From contig OY821519.1 of the NCBI GenBank assembly GCA_963682025.1, forward strand, positions 67,716,025 through 67,780,024: a stretch of 64,000 nt of DNA. The letters are read 5' to 3'. Shown in pieces: positions 23,126 through 33,086 of the stretch. Numbering within the stretch: position 1 is the first letter of the stretch; each line of letters starts with the position of its first letter. A model generated the notes under the pieces. That model did not search any database and was not told the DNA's origin. It saw nothing but the letters and a program-made list of their open reading frames with translations. Source of the DNA: Cordilura impudica. Lineage: Eukaryota > Arthropoda > Insecta > Diptera > Scathophagidae. The position numbers were made by a program, and so were the translations under genes.

Positions 23126-23135
23126 CGCCACTGTG
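23126..23135 (-). repeat. Transib-1 right terminal inverted repeat
   Basis: CGCCACTGTG on the plus strand, the complement of the left end. It is preceded by TGATTTTTGCAACG, which matches the left subterminal motif. Confidence 0.8.
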
Positions 23136-23510
23136 GGCTGTTGCTAATTTATGGATCATGCAGGAAAGAGCTCGGAAAGCTGAAAGTTCAAAGTTGAAAG
23201 TTGAACAGTAATGAGCTTTGCGTTGAAGTTATTCCAGATAAAGACAAAAGTAATTCTGAGAATGAGGAATGATGAACTGTTGATGATGATGGTGTTTCTA
23301 ACTTTACAGTAGAAGGTATAAGTTCAAAGAATGAGTGTCAAAATCAGTATCATAAGGATGCAGTAGAAGTTTTTGAACAAATAAAAGAGATATACAAAAC
23401 GTCACAGAGTAGAGCTGAAAGAAATCAACTTCTCACGCTTGCTCCACCGACATGGAGTTGTGCAAAAAAAAAAATGACTTTGGAACGTCTCACCGAAAAG
23501 TAAGAATTGT

Positions 23511-24884
23511 TAAAAACTTGGTTGCTGAAATCTGCACAATTTCTAAAATTTATATTTAAATTTTCAAACGACTTCAGTAAAACTTTAAGAAAACAAAAAT
23601 TATTTGTTTTTGTTGTTAACCAATATTCTATTTTTAAACTACAAGATTATTCTCAAAAGAGCACTGTCAGCATGTTTGAAATTGTTCATTTTTTATGAAG
23701 ATTTCTGCTAAAAAAACATATATAGAACATCATTTTTTTCTTCTTATATCTGTTTTCGTTGCTGTGGTATTGAATGTCTTCAAGCAAATTATTCCATATA
23801 TTCTAAGAAAATTGTATAAAAAGGCAGTTAACGCAATAGCTATAGAGTGCAAACAAAGCATCATCTGTCTTTTTAGAAATATTGGCCAACATAATTTGTT
23901 ATATGCTGATAAATAGATGGACATTACTTAAAGTGCATTATTTTTTCCATTTTCTTTTGTGTAGACTATTGTCAGTTTTTGTTTACAATGGTAAACGAAA
24001 TTTCAGCAAACTGCATTAAAGTTTTTATAGAAACAATCAATAAAATACTTCTTGCCTTAATATATCAAAAACTAAATATTTGTGTGATAGCCAGATGGCT
24101 AAAAAGTTTGCAGAGTAAGATAATGATGAAAGCAGTTATTGCACGTCACTGAGATAAGCTGCAATTTAAAAAAAATAATAGCATTAGCGAAAGCAGTTCC
24201 GACCTAGCAAAGAAAATACAAATGTTTTGGGATTTAATATCTTCAATTCTGAACATAGTTTCTTTATTTTTATACACATATTCGGCGCTATTCAGTAGTT
24301 TTGATATCCTGTGTATAATGACAAACGTCCAGCTGCACAAAATAGCTATCAACCTTAGGCTCTAACTCTTCATTAGCAAATTTAAAGACAACGAGATTTT
24401 CCAAGTATATAACGAGAAAATAATTCGAGGCAGCTAAGACCGGAAAATAATTTGTATTGGCCACTGCAATGGCGGATCTATTCTGATACGACTAACGACT
24501 AATGAAAAACTAGCCTCAGCAAATGCGGCTTTGTATACCACGTGGTCAAAGTATAATTACTTTGTGCTGATGTTTTATTATACCGATCGACTCAAAATCA
24601 CTTTCTGAGTCCATGTAAATTGAGTCCATGGTGAAATTTACTGTATAAGCTTTTATCGGTCATAAGATGAACTTTACAGAAATTTCAGAATTCACCGTGG
24701 CTATAATTTTGCCAAATATTGTAAGTGAATAGTTCAGAGTCCCCATAAGTTATGTATAAAAAAGTGAAAAATAAAAATTTTATATAAGATATATTTTCAA
24801 AAAAGTGCAGGAACAAATAATTTTTTTTTTTTCATAAAATGTTCATAAGATTTATTCAACGTATTTATAGCAAAGTTAGTTAAG
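23511..24884. other. No recognisable gene
   Basis: Several 60-75-codon ORFs on both strands overlap one another and look like chance ORFs. No repeats or element ends seen. The right edge is the target duplication of the fold-back element. Confidence 0.5.
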
Positions 24885-24897
24885 GGTTAGTAGCAAG

Positions 24898-25690
24898 GTT
24901 CAGAAAATACACACATGAAACACACAATGTTCTGTTCAAAAGCAGCCAACACATATCTTTATTTTCATATCAATTATGTGCGTTTCTAAATTTTCTACGG
25001 TGCCCAACACAACCAAGACTGTGTTCGTTTTAATATTTCGTTATTTACACGAACATTTTTGTATCACATACTTTTTGTTTCAATCACACATAAAGCACAC
25101 ATTTTTGAGTGTTGCTTTATTTGAAGTTCTTGTTCTGCTACGTGTAGTGAAAAAAAAACACAGAACATGTACAATAAACAGGTTCGAGTTCAGTTATATT
25201 TTAAGTCGTGTTGTGGCTCGTTTAGTAAGAAAAAACACAACATGTACAATAAACAGGTTCGAGTTCAGTTATATTTTAAGTCGTGTTTAAAATATAACTG
25301 AACTCGAACCTGTTTATTGTACATGTTGTGTTTTTTCTTACTACACGAGCCACAACACGACTTAAAATATAACTGAACTCGAACCTGTTTATTTTACATG
25401 TTCTGTGTTTTTTTTCACTACACGTAGCAGAACAAGAACTTCAAATAAAGCAACACTCAAAAATGTGTGCTTTATGTGTGATTGAAACAAAAAGTATGTG
25501 ATACAAAAATGTTCGTGTAAATAACGAAATATTAAAACGAACACAGTCTTGGTTGTGTTGGGCACCGTAGAAAATTTAGAAACGCACATAATTGATATGA
25601 AAATAAAAATATGTGTGTGTTGGGCTAAGTTATGTTTGTTTACATATATGTACGAGTTTTTTATTCAGTGTGTGTTTTTTTCTGAACTCT
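24898..25690. mobile_element. Fold-back element: near-perfect 0.8-kb palindrome
   Basis: From about 24957 to 25283 the sequence is the almost exact reverse complement of 25283-25608, with the centre at about 25283 in CGTGTTTAAAATATAAC. The outer parts (GGTTCAGAAAA..ACACACA on the left, TGTGTGTTTTTTTCTGAAC on the right) are less well matched. Each arm contains two direct copies of a ~50-bp unit beginning ACATGTACAATAAACAGG. GGTTAGTAGCAAG flanks both sides (24885-24897 and 25691-25703), marking a target duplication. Matching ORFs on the two strands are a consequence of the palindrome, not genes. The layout resembles Drosophila Foldback elements; family unproven. Confidence 0.85.
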
Positions 25691-25703
25691 GGTTAGTAGC
25701 AAG

Positions 25704-26290
25704 CCTGAAATATCTGTTGGCCAAAAACTGGTGACACATTTTAATTTTTTTTTTGAGGGGCCACAATTGGAGAAAAGACCAATCTAGCTCCGATTAATTC
25801 AATTTTCAAAATTTGTGTTGGCGCCAAATTAGTTTTGTGATAGATTACTAATGTATCAGATATATTATCGACATTTTCCATTTTGTTTTGCTCCCAATAT
25901 TTGCACAGCTGTAAAGCTTCAAACACAACTTACGTTGCACCAGCTGCAGCCAAAAGCTGCAATTTTCAACAAAAATTTTTGGAGTGACAATAAAATTCTA
26001 TTAAGTTTTTATTATTAAATTTAGAGGTATGTATGAACTAAAAAAATATATGTTTGTGACCTGTGATTGTGTTGCGTGTTTTAGATTCGTTGTTGTTTAT
26101 AGTGCTAGTAAGACATACATATAATGGTTACCAATAAATTCACCTGTTGTAGAGTAAAATTTCTGTGATTCGAATGGATTCGGTCAAATTTTTATTTCTA
26201 AAATTAATATCGTGTCTTGTAATGCGAAATGTCCAAAACTAGTTGCTTCTTTTCGCATCTTTTTGAGAAATAAATTTTTTTTAAGCTACA
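25704..26290. other. Probable 5' flank of Transib-2; nothing coding seen
   Basis: Contains homopolymer runs and no supported ORF. I could not find a CAC..GTG terminal repeat that would mark the left end of Transib-2. Confidence 0.4.
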
Positions 26291-28210
26291 ATGTCAGTGT
26301 CCAAGCGAGCGTTATTTTTGGTTTGGTGTGAGGAAGATGACGCTTCTAAAAAATTTTCGGCTGTGGAATCCTATGTTTACGACAACAGCATAGATAGGAG
26401 CAAGTATAATGATGCTCAACGCATTGGAATTTCCAAAAGAATTAAAATTTCACCTCAAAAATAGCCGTGAAATGGAGAGAAAGACACCGAACTCGGAGAG
26501 TTCGAGTAATGGGCGTCCGGAAATTAGCTTCACTGACTGTCGAGAAAAAAAAAACAAAAAAGAAAAAAGTTTCTGACATTGCCAAAGAACTCCCGTGAGA
26601 TGAGTTCGTGTCTGCGGCTAGCACTAGTTTATAGGCTGGCAAGAGGAATGCATCAATTGTTATACTTATGTTGAACTCAGATGAAAATTTGGCGAAAAGC
26701 TTGAAATCTGCCATAAATCCGTCGATAAAGAACTATTTAAATATACAGCTAAGGAAGCTTAAGCCTTATATCTGTGATCACAAGCAATAACCGCCTAAGT
26801 CGAAAATCATGCTTTTGAGAAAAATAGCTTTTTATATAAATGTAATGGGGCTTCATTACAACTTAGGTCATTATGTTTTCAATAATAACTTTTTAATAAA
26901 AAGTGTTAGAGAAATGGGGATTTCACGTAAATATAAAGCGTTTTTAGTAGAATATGACAGCATACATAACTCAAAACGTTCTTAAGTCGACTTAGGCGGT
27001 TATCGCTTGTGACTACAGACATATTGATGGCGGTTACACAAAAAAGGTTTACGTACACTTGCAGATTGTCACTAAAAAGAAAAAATGCAAATATTTTTCC
27101 CACCTATGATGTTCCACGTTCTGCGAAATAGTCTGTGCATTCCTAATGGTCTGCAAGTTACTCATCGTCCTTTCGAGGTGCCTTTATAATGATTGATTGA
27201 TCACAGAGTGGCCCGAATAGTTACTGCGCATTCGCAAGATTCTAAAATTACAAAGGGCAATAACACCCTAAACATAACTGCTATTTACAAATGGGATTGT
27301 GATGGAAGTAGTGGCCAAGCAACTTATCGCTTGCATGATCATCTTGGTCGATGTGCTTAGTACCATTACAAATAATTTTTGGATCTCCCATACTCTGGAA
27401 TAATATGAAACCTTCATCCACTCGTTATTGCTGGCCATTATAATAACTTTGTCAAAAGGCTTTTGAAATTGTTCACTTCATCATGGAAAATATGAACGAC
27501 CTAAAAATAAAGAAAAATTTGCCTTGCAAAGAAAATTTATACGAATGTGGATTAGCAACTTTCCATAAGTGGATTCGCTTATTTGAATATATTTTGCATA
27601 TCGCCCGCAGAATTCCAATTCAGAAATGGGAGGTTCGCAGTTGTAATATGGCGATTGTTGATAAAAAAAAACTGAGATATAAACCAATCTGACAAGAGAA
27701 ATGGCTATATTAGTTAATATCCCAATACCTGGCTCAACTAATAACAGCAACACAGCCAAAAAAAATTTTCAACAACCAGAATTGGCTGCTCAAATAACTG
27801 GTGTAAGTTATTCACTAATTTATCTTTTCAGTGTTAACTTACGCACAATGGCTTCTAGATATGAAATCAATACGGATGCTTTTCAGTTGTATGCATACCG
27901 AACAGCAACTATTTTTGTTGATTTGTATCCACGGTTTCATATGCCCTCGTCTGTTCACAAAATTTTAATACATGGTGGAGATATTATTAAACATGTTTCG
28001 CTTACAATAGGTATGATATCACTATAAGCTCTTGAGGCCAGAAATAAAAACCGCAGAAAATTTCGCCTCCATCACACTCGAAAAAAAATTGACGGAAAAA
28101 CACAATGGAAGACTTGGCACACACACTATTTGTTCAGTGCCCTCTTTAAAAAGGGATGAGCATTAGATAATGATGTTATCAGTCTACCTTTCAATACATA
28201 AGAAGACAAT
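26291..28210 (+). pseudogene. Transib transposase, second copy, split by a MITE
   Basis: The N-terminal reading starts MSVSKRALFLVWCEEDDASK at 26291, then NSESSSNGRPEISFTDCREK and DEFVSAASTSL. A MITE occupies 26767-27023. After it come QVTHRPFEVPL, LIDHRVARIVTA and YKWDCDGSSGQATYR. The Asp codon at 27301-27303 is intact, unlike Transib-1. Further on are YECGLATFHKWIRLFEYILH, ARRIPIQKWEVR, FVDLYPRFHMPSSVHKILIH and ALEARNKNRRKFRLHHTRK. The expected SEEA before ALEARNK reads as Leu-stop, so the catalytic Glu position is lost. At least two frameshifts and several stops. No terminal repeats identified. Confidence 0.8.
26767..27023. mobile_element. MITE, family C, inside Transib-2
   Basis: Left end TATATCTGTGATCACAAGC and right end GCTTGTGACTACAGACATA are inverted, continuing as AACCGCCTAAGTCGA and its complement. 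The body (GTAATGGGGCTTCATTAC, AATAACTTTTTAATAAA, GTAGAATATGACAGCATACA) recurs at 54573-54810. The insertion separates two blocks of transposase homology. Target duplication not resolved, possibly TA. Confidence 0.8.
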
Positions 28211-29347
28211 AATATGTCATGTTATAGCTCATTAGGTACTGAGTGGAGCACTTGAATAAGATAATTACAAAAATAAATAAAATAAGTACCCATAAAAACC
28301 AAATTTTTATTATACTCCCTTTCTTTGTAAATAAAGTTTAAAAAAAAAATAAAAATTTCTAAAAATCTTTAAATGTTAGATAATTCTTTTCGTCGCCACG
28401 AGTATGCCTGCAAAGTGTCAGCTCGGTTGGATTAAAGCACAAAGGTTCAAAATCGATCGAAATTTTTTTCAGCAGACAAGCAGACCTACGAGTTAAAAGA
28501 AAAGTAGTAAAAAATGTTCAACTTATACGAAAATTTTTTTTGTATTAATTTTTATTTATTGTATGTTTATCTACATAAAATTTTTTTCCGAATTAAAATA
28601 TCAGCATTTCTTCAGAAGTTATTAATAAATCTCCGCTAAATTGGCCATTTCTCCCAATGTGGGGCGCACTGATTTTCAGAATTTTTCGAGACCCATAAAA
28701 AGAAATTTCATTTACTACCCTTTATTAGTAGAATCGAACTTATAGTGTTCAGTCCGCGTATCCTTTTTTTCACTGTTCCACTGTGTAATATATATACCAA
28801 AACATTTCATATGTATTTCGATAAGTTAGGAACGGAATGGCGAACTCATATGAGTTCTTCATCTCAGTAAAGAAAAAATGCACTAAACGAAAAATGAAAA
28901 AAATCAACAATTTTATAGAAACACTTGACTATTGTTTGAAACTTTTTTTGTTTTATTTGCTGTAAAGTTTTTTTCTTTAATTTTTTTTTTTATACTAGAC
29001 AAACTATTTTTTATCGTAACCATTGAATTGTGGCAAAAAACAAGAACTTTAAAGAAAAGTTTTATGTGAATAACTTTTAAAAATTGTATTGAAAAAAATG
29101 CTTTATTGCAAAACTTGAATATAACAATAAAGTTTATTCTTAAAGTGAAAAATCATATATTTTTAAAATTAAATTATAAGCTTTAAAATGTTGCTATTGT
29201 TGCATAACAACAGTTCATGCTTAATGACCAACTACGTGCAATTTGTAATATTTTCGCCAAACAATAATTCAAATACGTTAATTTCAATTTGTTGACATTG
29301 ATGTTCATTGCAAGGATATTAAATCAAATACAAAAGTTTTAATATAA
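28211..29347. other. No recognisable feature
   Basis: AT-rich sequence after the last recognisable Transib-2 codons. Poly-A/T runs near 28300-28560 and 28980. No ORF, repeat pair or element end supported. Confidence 0.5.
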
Positions 29348-29719
29348 ACTAGCAGATTCCAGCCCTCGAAATTCGAGCGCAAATTCTAGGAAATTTTATT
29401 TTCTCATTAAATAAAGACCCTAAAAGTATGCTAACCAATTATAGCCAATTCACAAATCAACACAAAAAACATACTCATTTTGATTACAAACATATTAAAA
29501 ATTTAATAAACACACACATTGCAAAATTTTATGTATGTGTTAGTAGCAACTTTAACTGCAATTTACTCAAAATAAAGGAAAAAATTTAAAAATCTGTAAA
29601 TCGGCAAAACGGCTAAAAAGAAATACCTTTCAAATAATATATGTTTGCTCAAAATCGGGATAAAACGGTAGAACAAAACATTGGTCACAAGAAATCGCCT
29701 AGCCTACTAATATTATAGA
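29348..29719 (-). mobile_element. Helitron family B, best-preserved copy
   Basis: On the minus strand it starts TCTATAATATTAGTAGGC and ends with the hairpin CTCGAATTTCGAG, then GGCTGGAATCTG and CTAGT. Flanks are A and T, matching Helitron insertion between A and T. 372 bp, no ORF. This copy defines the family termini used for the other three. Confidence 0.8.
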
Positions 29720-30097
29720 TTAGTAGTCAATATGTTGTAAGTAAAAATATTAGCTAATAAAAAAACAATAAACAAATTTTTTCATAAAAATTTCAAAGGG
29801 TTAACGTATGCATTTCATTTGAAATTTGTAAGGAAAATTTAAAATTGAAGAGAGCTATCTATTTTTCTTTGTAAACAAAGTAATAACGTTTTTTTTTTCA
29901 AAGGAACCCATAATACTGTTTATAATAATTTTAAGCATTTTGCCATTCGGCCAGCATAGAAGTTTGATTTTATAACAAAATTTTATAGAAGACAAGAGTC
30001 TTTGCTTGAAAAAATTCAACAGAGTTATTTCATTTGCTTATAAAATCCTTAAGATAACACCCTCCTATGTAATTTTTTATTCCATATGCTCTTATGG
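29720..30097. other. No recognisable feature
   Basis: AT-rich spacer between Helitron B and the mini-me-like element; nothing supported. Confidence 0.5.
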
Positions 30098-30178
30098 TAC
30101 GATTTAGCGAACTCCGTCCGTCCGTCTGTGTACCCATATAAACCTTTAAATTAAACTACAGGTCGCAAATGTTAATAT

Positions 30179-30363
30179 TTATTTATTTATATTAATTACA
30201 ATACGAAGGAAATTTGTATTCTCATTTTGGGGCAGGGATAAGCCGGGTGACGAAGACCATTTGGATGGTTTTTGCAGCGACAGACCAAAGCCTCTGGTTG
30301 GAATCGAACCCACGACCGCCGCATGATAGGCGAGCACGCTAGCTACTCACCTACCGGGCGCTT
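30179..30363 (-). mobile_element. tRNA-derived SINE
   Basis: The minus strand starts AAGCGCCCGGTAGGTGAG and has an A-box-like TAGCTAGCGTGC. It has a perfect B box GGGTTCGATTCC, a tRNA-unrelated body with TCTTCGTCACCCGGC, and a TAAATAAATAA tail. GCAAATGTTAATAT flanks it at 30165-30178 and 30364-30377, a 14-bp target duplication. 185 bp. It depends on a LINE for movement; the partner is not known. Confidence 0.9.
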
Positions 30364-30834
30364 GCAAATGTTAATATATTTTGATACAATTTAGCATATA
30401 AGCTCCTATCGGACATAGGATGAAGCCGTTGCAATTGGTGAAAAATCGGTTAATGTTTACACCTAGTCCCAATACTAATGACCTCCATGAGATCGGCTTA
30501 ACTTGCCGTAATATCCAAATTATAATATATATCACGGCAAAATGGGTCAGTGTATGTTTATTACATCCATTTACTTGGATTTAAACAATTAAGCCTATGG
30601 GACAATTCTTAGTCATAGCCTCCCTAAGTAGCTGATTTCCGACCTTCACTGAATTCTATCAAAAAACAAAAATATGGCACACATTTTTATTATATTTGGT
30701 TTGTATATGTTTTTCATAAAATATAGTCTGGATTCGTCCATTTTTTTGACCTAATCCCCATACAGATATAATATCCGATATGAAGTTTTTCATATCCGAA
30801 GGTGCAAAAAATTAATAATATGCCACTCAAATTT

Positions 30835-31560
30835 CTGTGGTTTTCTAGAATAACCGCGTATGTCATAAAATCAAAATGTTCAGGGGAGCCAAAAAAACGT
30901 TATATTTGAAATTATGGGCTCGATATAAAGTTTTTAGAACATTTTATTTAACAGTCCTGCAGATATGGGCAATAAATACTTTATATAAAATTTTGAGTCA
31001 AAATCTTCAGAGGAATAGATCCTAGAGAAGGACGAAAAAATTATTTATAAATAACACTTAAGGTATGTGCAGATAAAACAACTTATGTCAACAAACGTCG
31101 TTTTCTTTGAAAAAGAAAACTACCACCATGTAGAAATAAGTTGTTGTTGCTTGAAAAATGGATTTTTTTGTTCGTCACCAAAAAGTTAACGGGAATTAGT
31201 ATGAGAATATAACAACGTATCAAGAGTAATAGTGAAAAAAAAATAACAGAAATAAACACACAAGTTTTTATAAGTGGTTATACACTGAAAACTAATCCAA
31301 AATCATTTTCCATTTTTTTTTTCATTAATAACAACGTATGTTGCTGTGTGTCGTTTTCTGAGAAAATAATTTGTCAGCGATCAAACGTAGGTTGACATAC
31401 GTCGTTAGTGCTGCAAATTAATTTAATAAACATTTAAGTTACGTCGTTATTTAAAGAAAAAACTTAGAAATATTCAACATTAAAAAAAAAAAAAATTGAA
31501 TACATCATTAACTCAAAACTGACAAAAATTGACATACGTGGTTATTCCAGAAAACCACAG
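30835..31560. mobile_element. 726-bp non-autonomous DNA transposon with 4-bp duplication (family X, copy 1)
   Basis: The ends CTGTGGTTTTCTAGAATAAC and (right, complement) CTGTGGTTTTCTGGAATAAC form ~28-bp inverted repeats. ATTT lies at 30831-30834 and 31561-31564. The uninterrupted mini-me copies at 41.26 and 42.09 kb read CACTCAAATTTGG, so the duplication is exactly ATTT. The interior is rich in ACGTCGTT/AACGACGT-type motifs and has no usable ORF. Second copy at 53696. Confidence 0.9.
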
Positions 31561-31690
31561 ATTTGGTTTATGCTTATTTCCATATCTAATTAGTTGGACC
31601 TAATTGATAGAGTCTATACAGGCATGGTATGGGATATCGTATAGCCGGTCTAGACCGACTATAATTTTCTTACTTGTTTTTGTAATTGCT

Positions 31691-32091
31691 TTGCTTTTCA
31701 AATAATTTGGTATTACAAAAAAATAATTTAAAGTATCAGCATTAAAGTGGCTAATAGGTAACTAATGTTGATTCATTGTTAATCAAAAATATTCAGTATT
31801 TTTATAGGAGTGTATATTTGTACATAAAATTTGTATTAAAAATTAGTCCAGAAGTCTTTCGATGTTGGTAAGCACATATTGTTTAAGTTCTTATTTGAAT
31901 TTTGATAAATGTACGAAGGATTTGAAAGGAATTGGTAAATTGTCGCATTCAGTTGGACTTGAAAACCAAATTCGCTGCAATTCAGTGCCACATTTATATA
32001 TGGACAAGTTTTGTTCTTGTCTTGTAACTCGATGTGAGATTTGAACATTTTGTCGATTTAAAAATGAACTTTGTTATTTGCATTAAATAAT
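31691..32091. other. No recognisable gene
   Basis: Overlapping 60-70-codon ORFs on both strands at 31836-32048 are best read as chance. Nothing else seen. Confidence 0.5.
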
Positions 32092-32268
32092 CATATATGT
32101 GACCTTCTCCGAGAAAAGGGACCTAGTGTGTGAAAATTAAGTTTTGAGAAAAAAAAGGCATTTAAAGTTTCTACACCCTTTTAGGTACCAGAATCCACCG
32201 TTTTTGGCACAACCCGTTTTTTGACACACTAGTTCCCTTTTCTCGAATAAGGTCACATATTGTGATAG
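32092..32268. mobile_element. MITE, family E, complete
   Basis: ATATGTGACCTTCTCCGAGA..AAAGGGACCTAGTGTGT on the left is the inverse of ACACACTAGTTCCCTTTTCT..GGTCACATAT on the right, ~38-bp terminal repeats around a ~100-bp core. A rearranged half copy lies at 11582. Target duplication unclear. Confidence 0.85.
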
Positions 32269-33065
32269 CATGATATTTAAAAAGCTCTAGAGTATGATAT
32301 CAGATTATAAACCAGGTTTAAAGACTTATTTTTCGCCGATTGTATAGAAATATTATAGGAGGGTAAGTTAAGCGGTTATGAATCAAACTGTCACATATCA
32401 GTTTCACAATATTAACATACAATTTCTATCTGAATTTATATAAAACACAAATTGCCGATGACATTTTTGATTTAATGGAGTGAATATGACAATCCCATTG
32501 TAAATTGCTACAAAGCAGCAAGCCCCAATACTGTATTTTATTTGATTCTTCAATTAAAACACCATCAATATTTACTTTCAAATTACTTAGATTTTTACTG
32601 TATTTAAAATTGCTTATTTAGTTTTTTATACTTTCATCGAATTTTTAAAAGTTATGAAACGTTTTTTAAAAAACTAGCGTTAAATTTCAACAAAAAAAAA
32701 AAATAATATATATATATATGGCAGCTAAACGAGCAAAAAAATTGCCAAAACTTAAGATTTATATATGTGCTATACATCATATTAAAGCTCAAACATTTTG
32801 CTTTTGAATTGATGACTCAAAGACTTAGAAAATTTCTTTTATTGACCATATTGTGCTTAAAATTCAGAAAATCACCGAAAAACCCCATTGTTCGAGGAAA
32901 TACATATATATATTTTTTTTTTATTATTACAGTTAAAAATTGTTTTTTTTTTTGTAGCTTATATCTTTGCAATGTGGGTGATATTTTATAACATTGCAAT
33001 TTATCTTAGTTTTAAGTTTATCATTAAAATTAGTTATAGCTACTTAATTAGATCATGGATATGGG
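32269..33065. other. No recognisable gene
   Basis: AT-rich, with ATATATATAT near 32706 and poly-T near 32915 and 32943. Overlapping small ORFs on both strands (60-75 codons) are low-complexity. It may include the untranslated leader of the LINE that follows. Confidence 0.5.
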
Positions 33066-33086
33066 TTGTTTCTCTGTACATCAATT

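Larger units (their letters stand above)
19928..23135 (+). mobile_element. Transib (RAG1-related) DNA transposon, complete ends
   Basis: The left end is CACAGTGGCGTCCGTACAG and the right end reads GGCGCCACTGTG, giving inverted ends CACAGTGGCG. Both halves also share TTGCAAAAATCA about 38 bases in. Flanks are CGCTG (19923-19927) and GGCTG (23136-23140), a GC-rich 5-bp duplication with one mismatch, as expected for Transib. The 3.2-kb size and the transposase at 20789-22817 agree. The first seven bases, CACAGTG, equal the consensus RSS heptamer used in V(D)J recombination. Transib is the known relative of RAG1. The gene is dead. Confidence 0.85.
19781..23510 (+). pseudogene. Decayed coding sequence of unknown family, interrupted by Transib-1
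   Basis: Left of Transib-1 an open frame reads PKKPKLEKEIGSFCFNPFNK then RNISDGLFKKFPTL. Right of it, after removing the element and one copy of the 5-bp duplication, the same frame continues LLLIYGSCRKELGKLK. Further on are short acidic and charged stretches (KDAVEVFEQIKEIYKTSQSR, AERNQLLTLAPPTWSC) before the reading degenerates near 23500. The Cys-x-n-Cys..CRKEL pattern resembles the zinc-binding N-terminus of uncharacterised insect proteins that are themselves repetitive. This is more likely an older transposon gene than a host gene, but I cannot name it. Several frameshifts and a TGA near 23269 show that it is dead. Confidence 0.45.
30098..31690 (-). mobile_element. mini-me/DINE-1-like element carrying two later insertions
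   Basis: Reverse orientation. It opens with the complement of the GTCY microsatellite (CCGTCCGTCCGTCTGTG), runs through the blocks seen at 38.5, 39.5 and 41.2 kb, and ends with GGTCTAGACCGACTATAATT then TTCTTACTTGTTTTT. A SINE (30179-30363) and a 726-bp DNA transposon (30835-31560) interrupt it. Without them it would be about 0.67 kb, the normal length of the other copies. No ORF. Kinship to Drosophila mini-me/DINE-1 is inferred from the conserved core plus (GTCY)n. Confidence 0.7.

Noticed and set aside
24976..25589. Identical ~60-codon ORFs on opposite strands
   Set aside because: They mirror each other because they lie in the arms of the fold-back palindrome.
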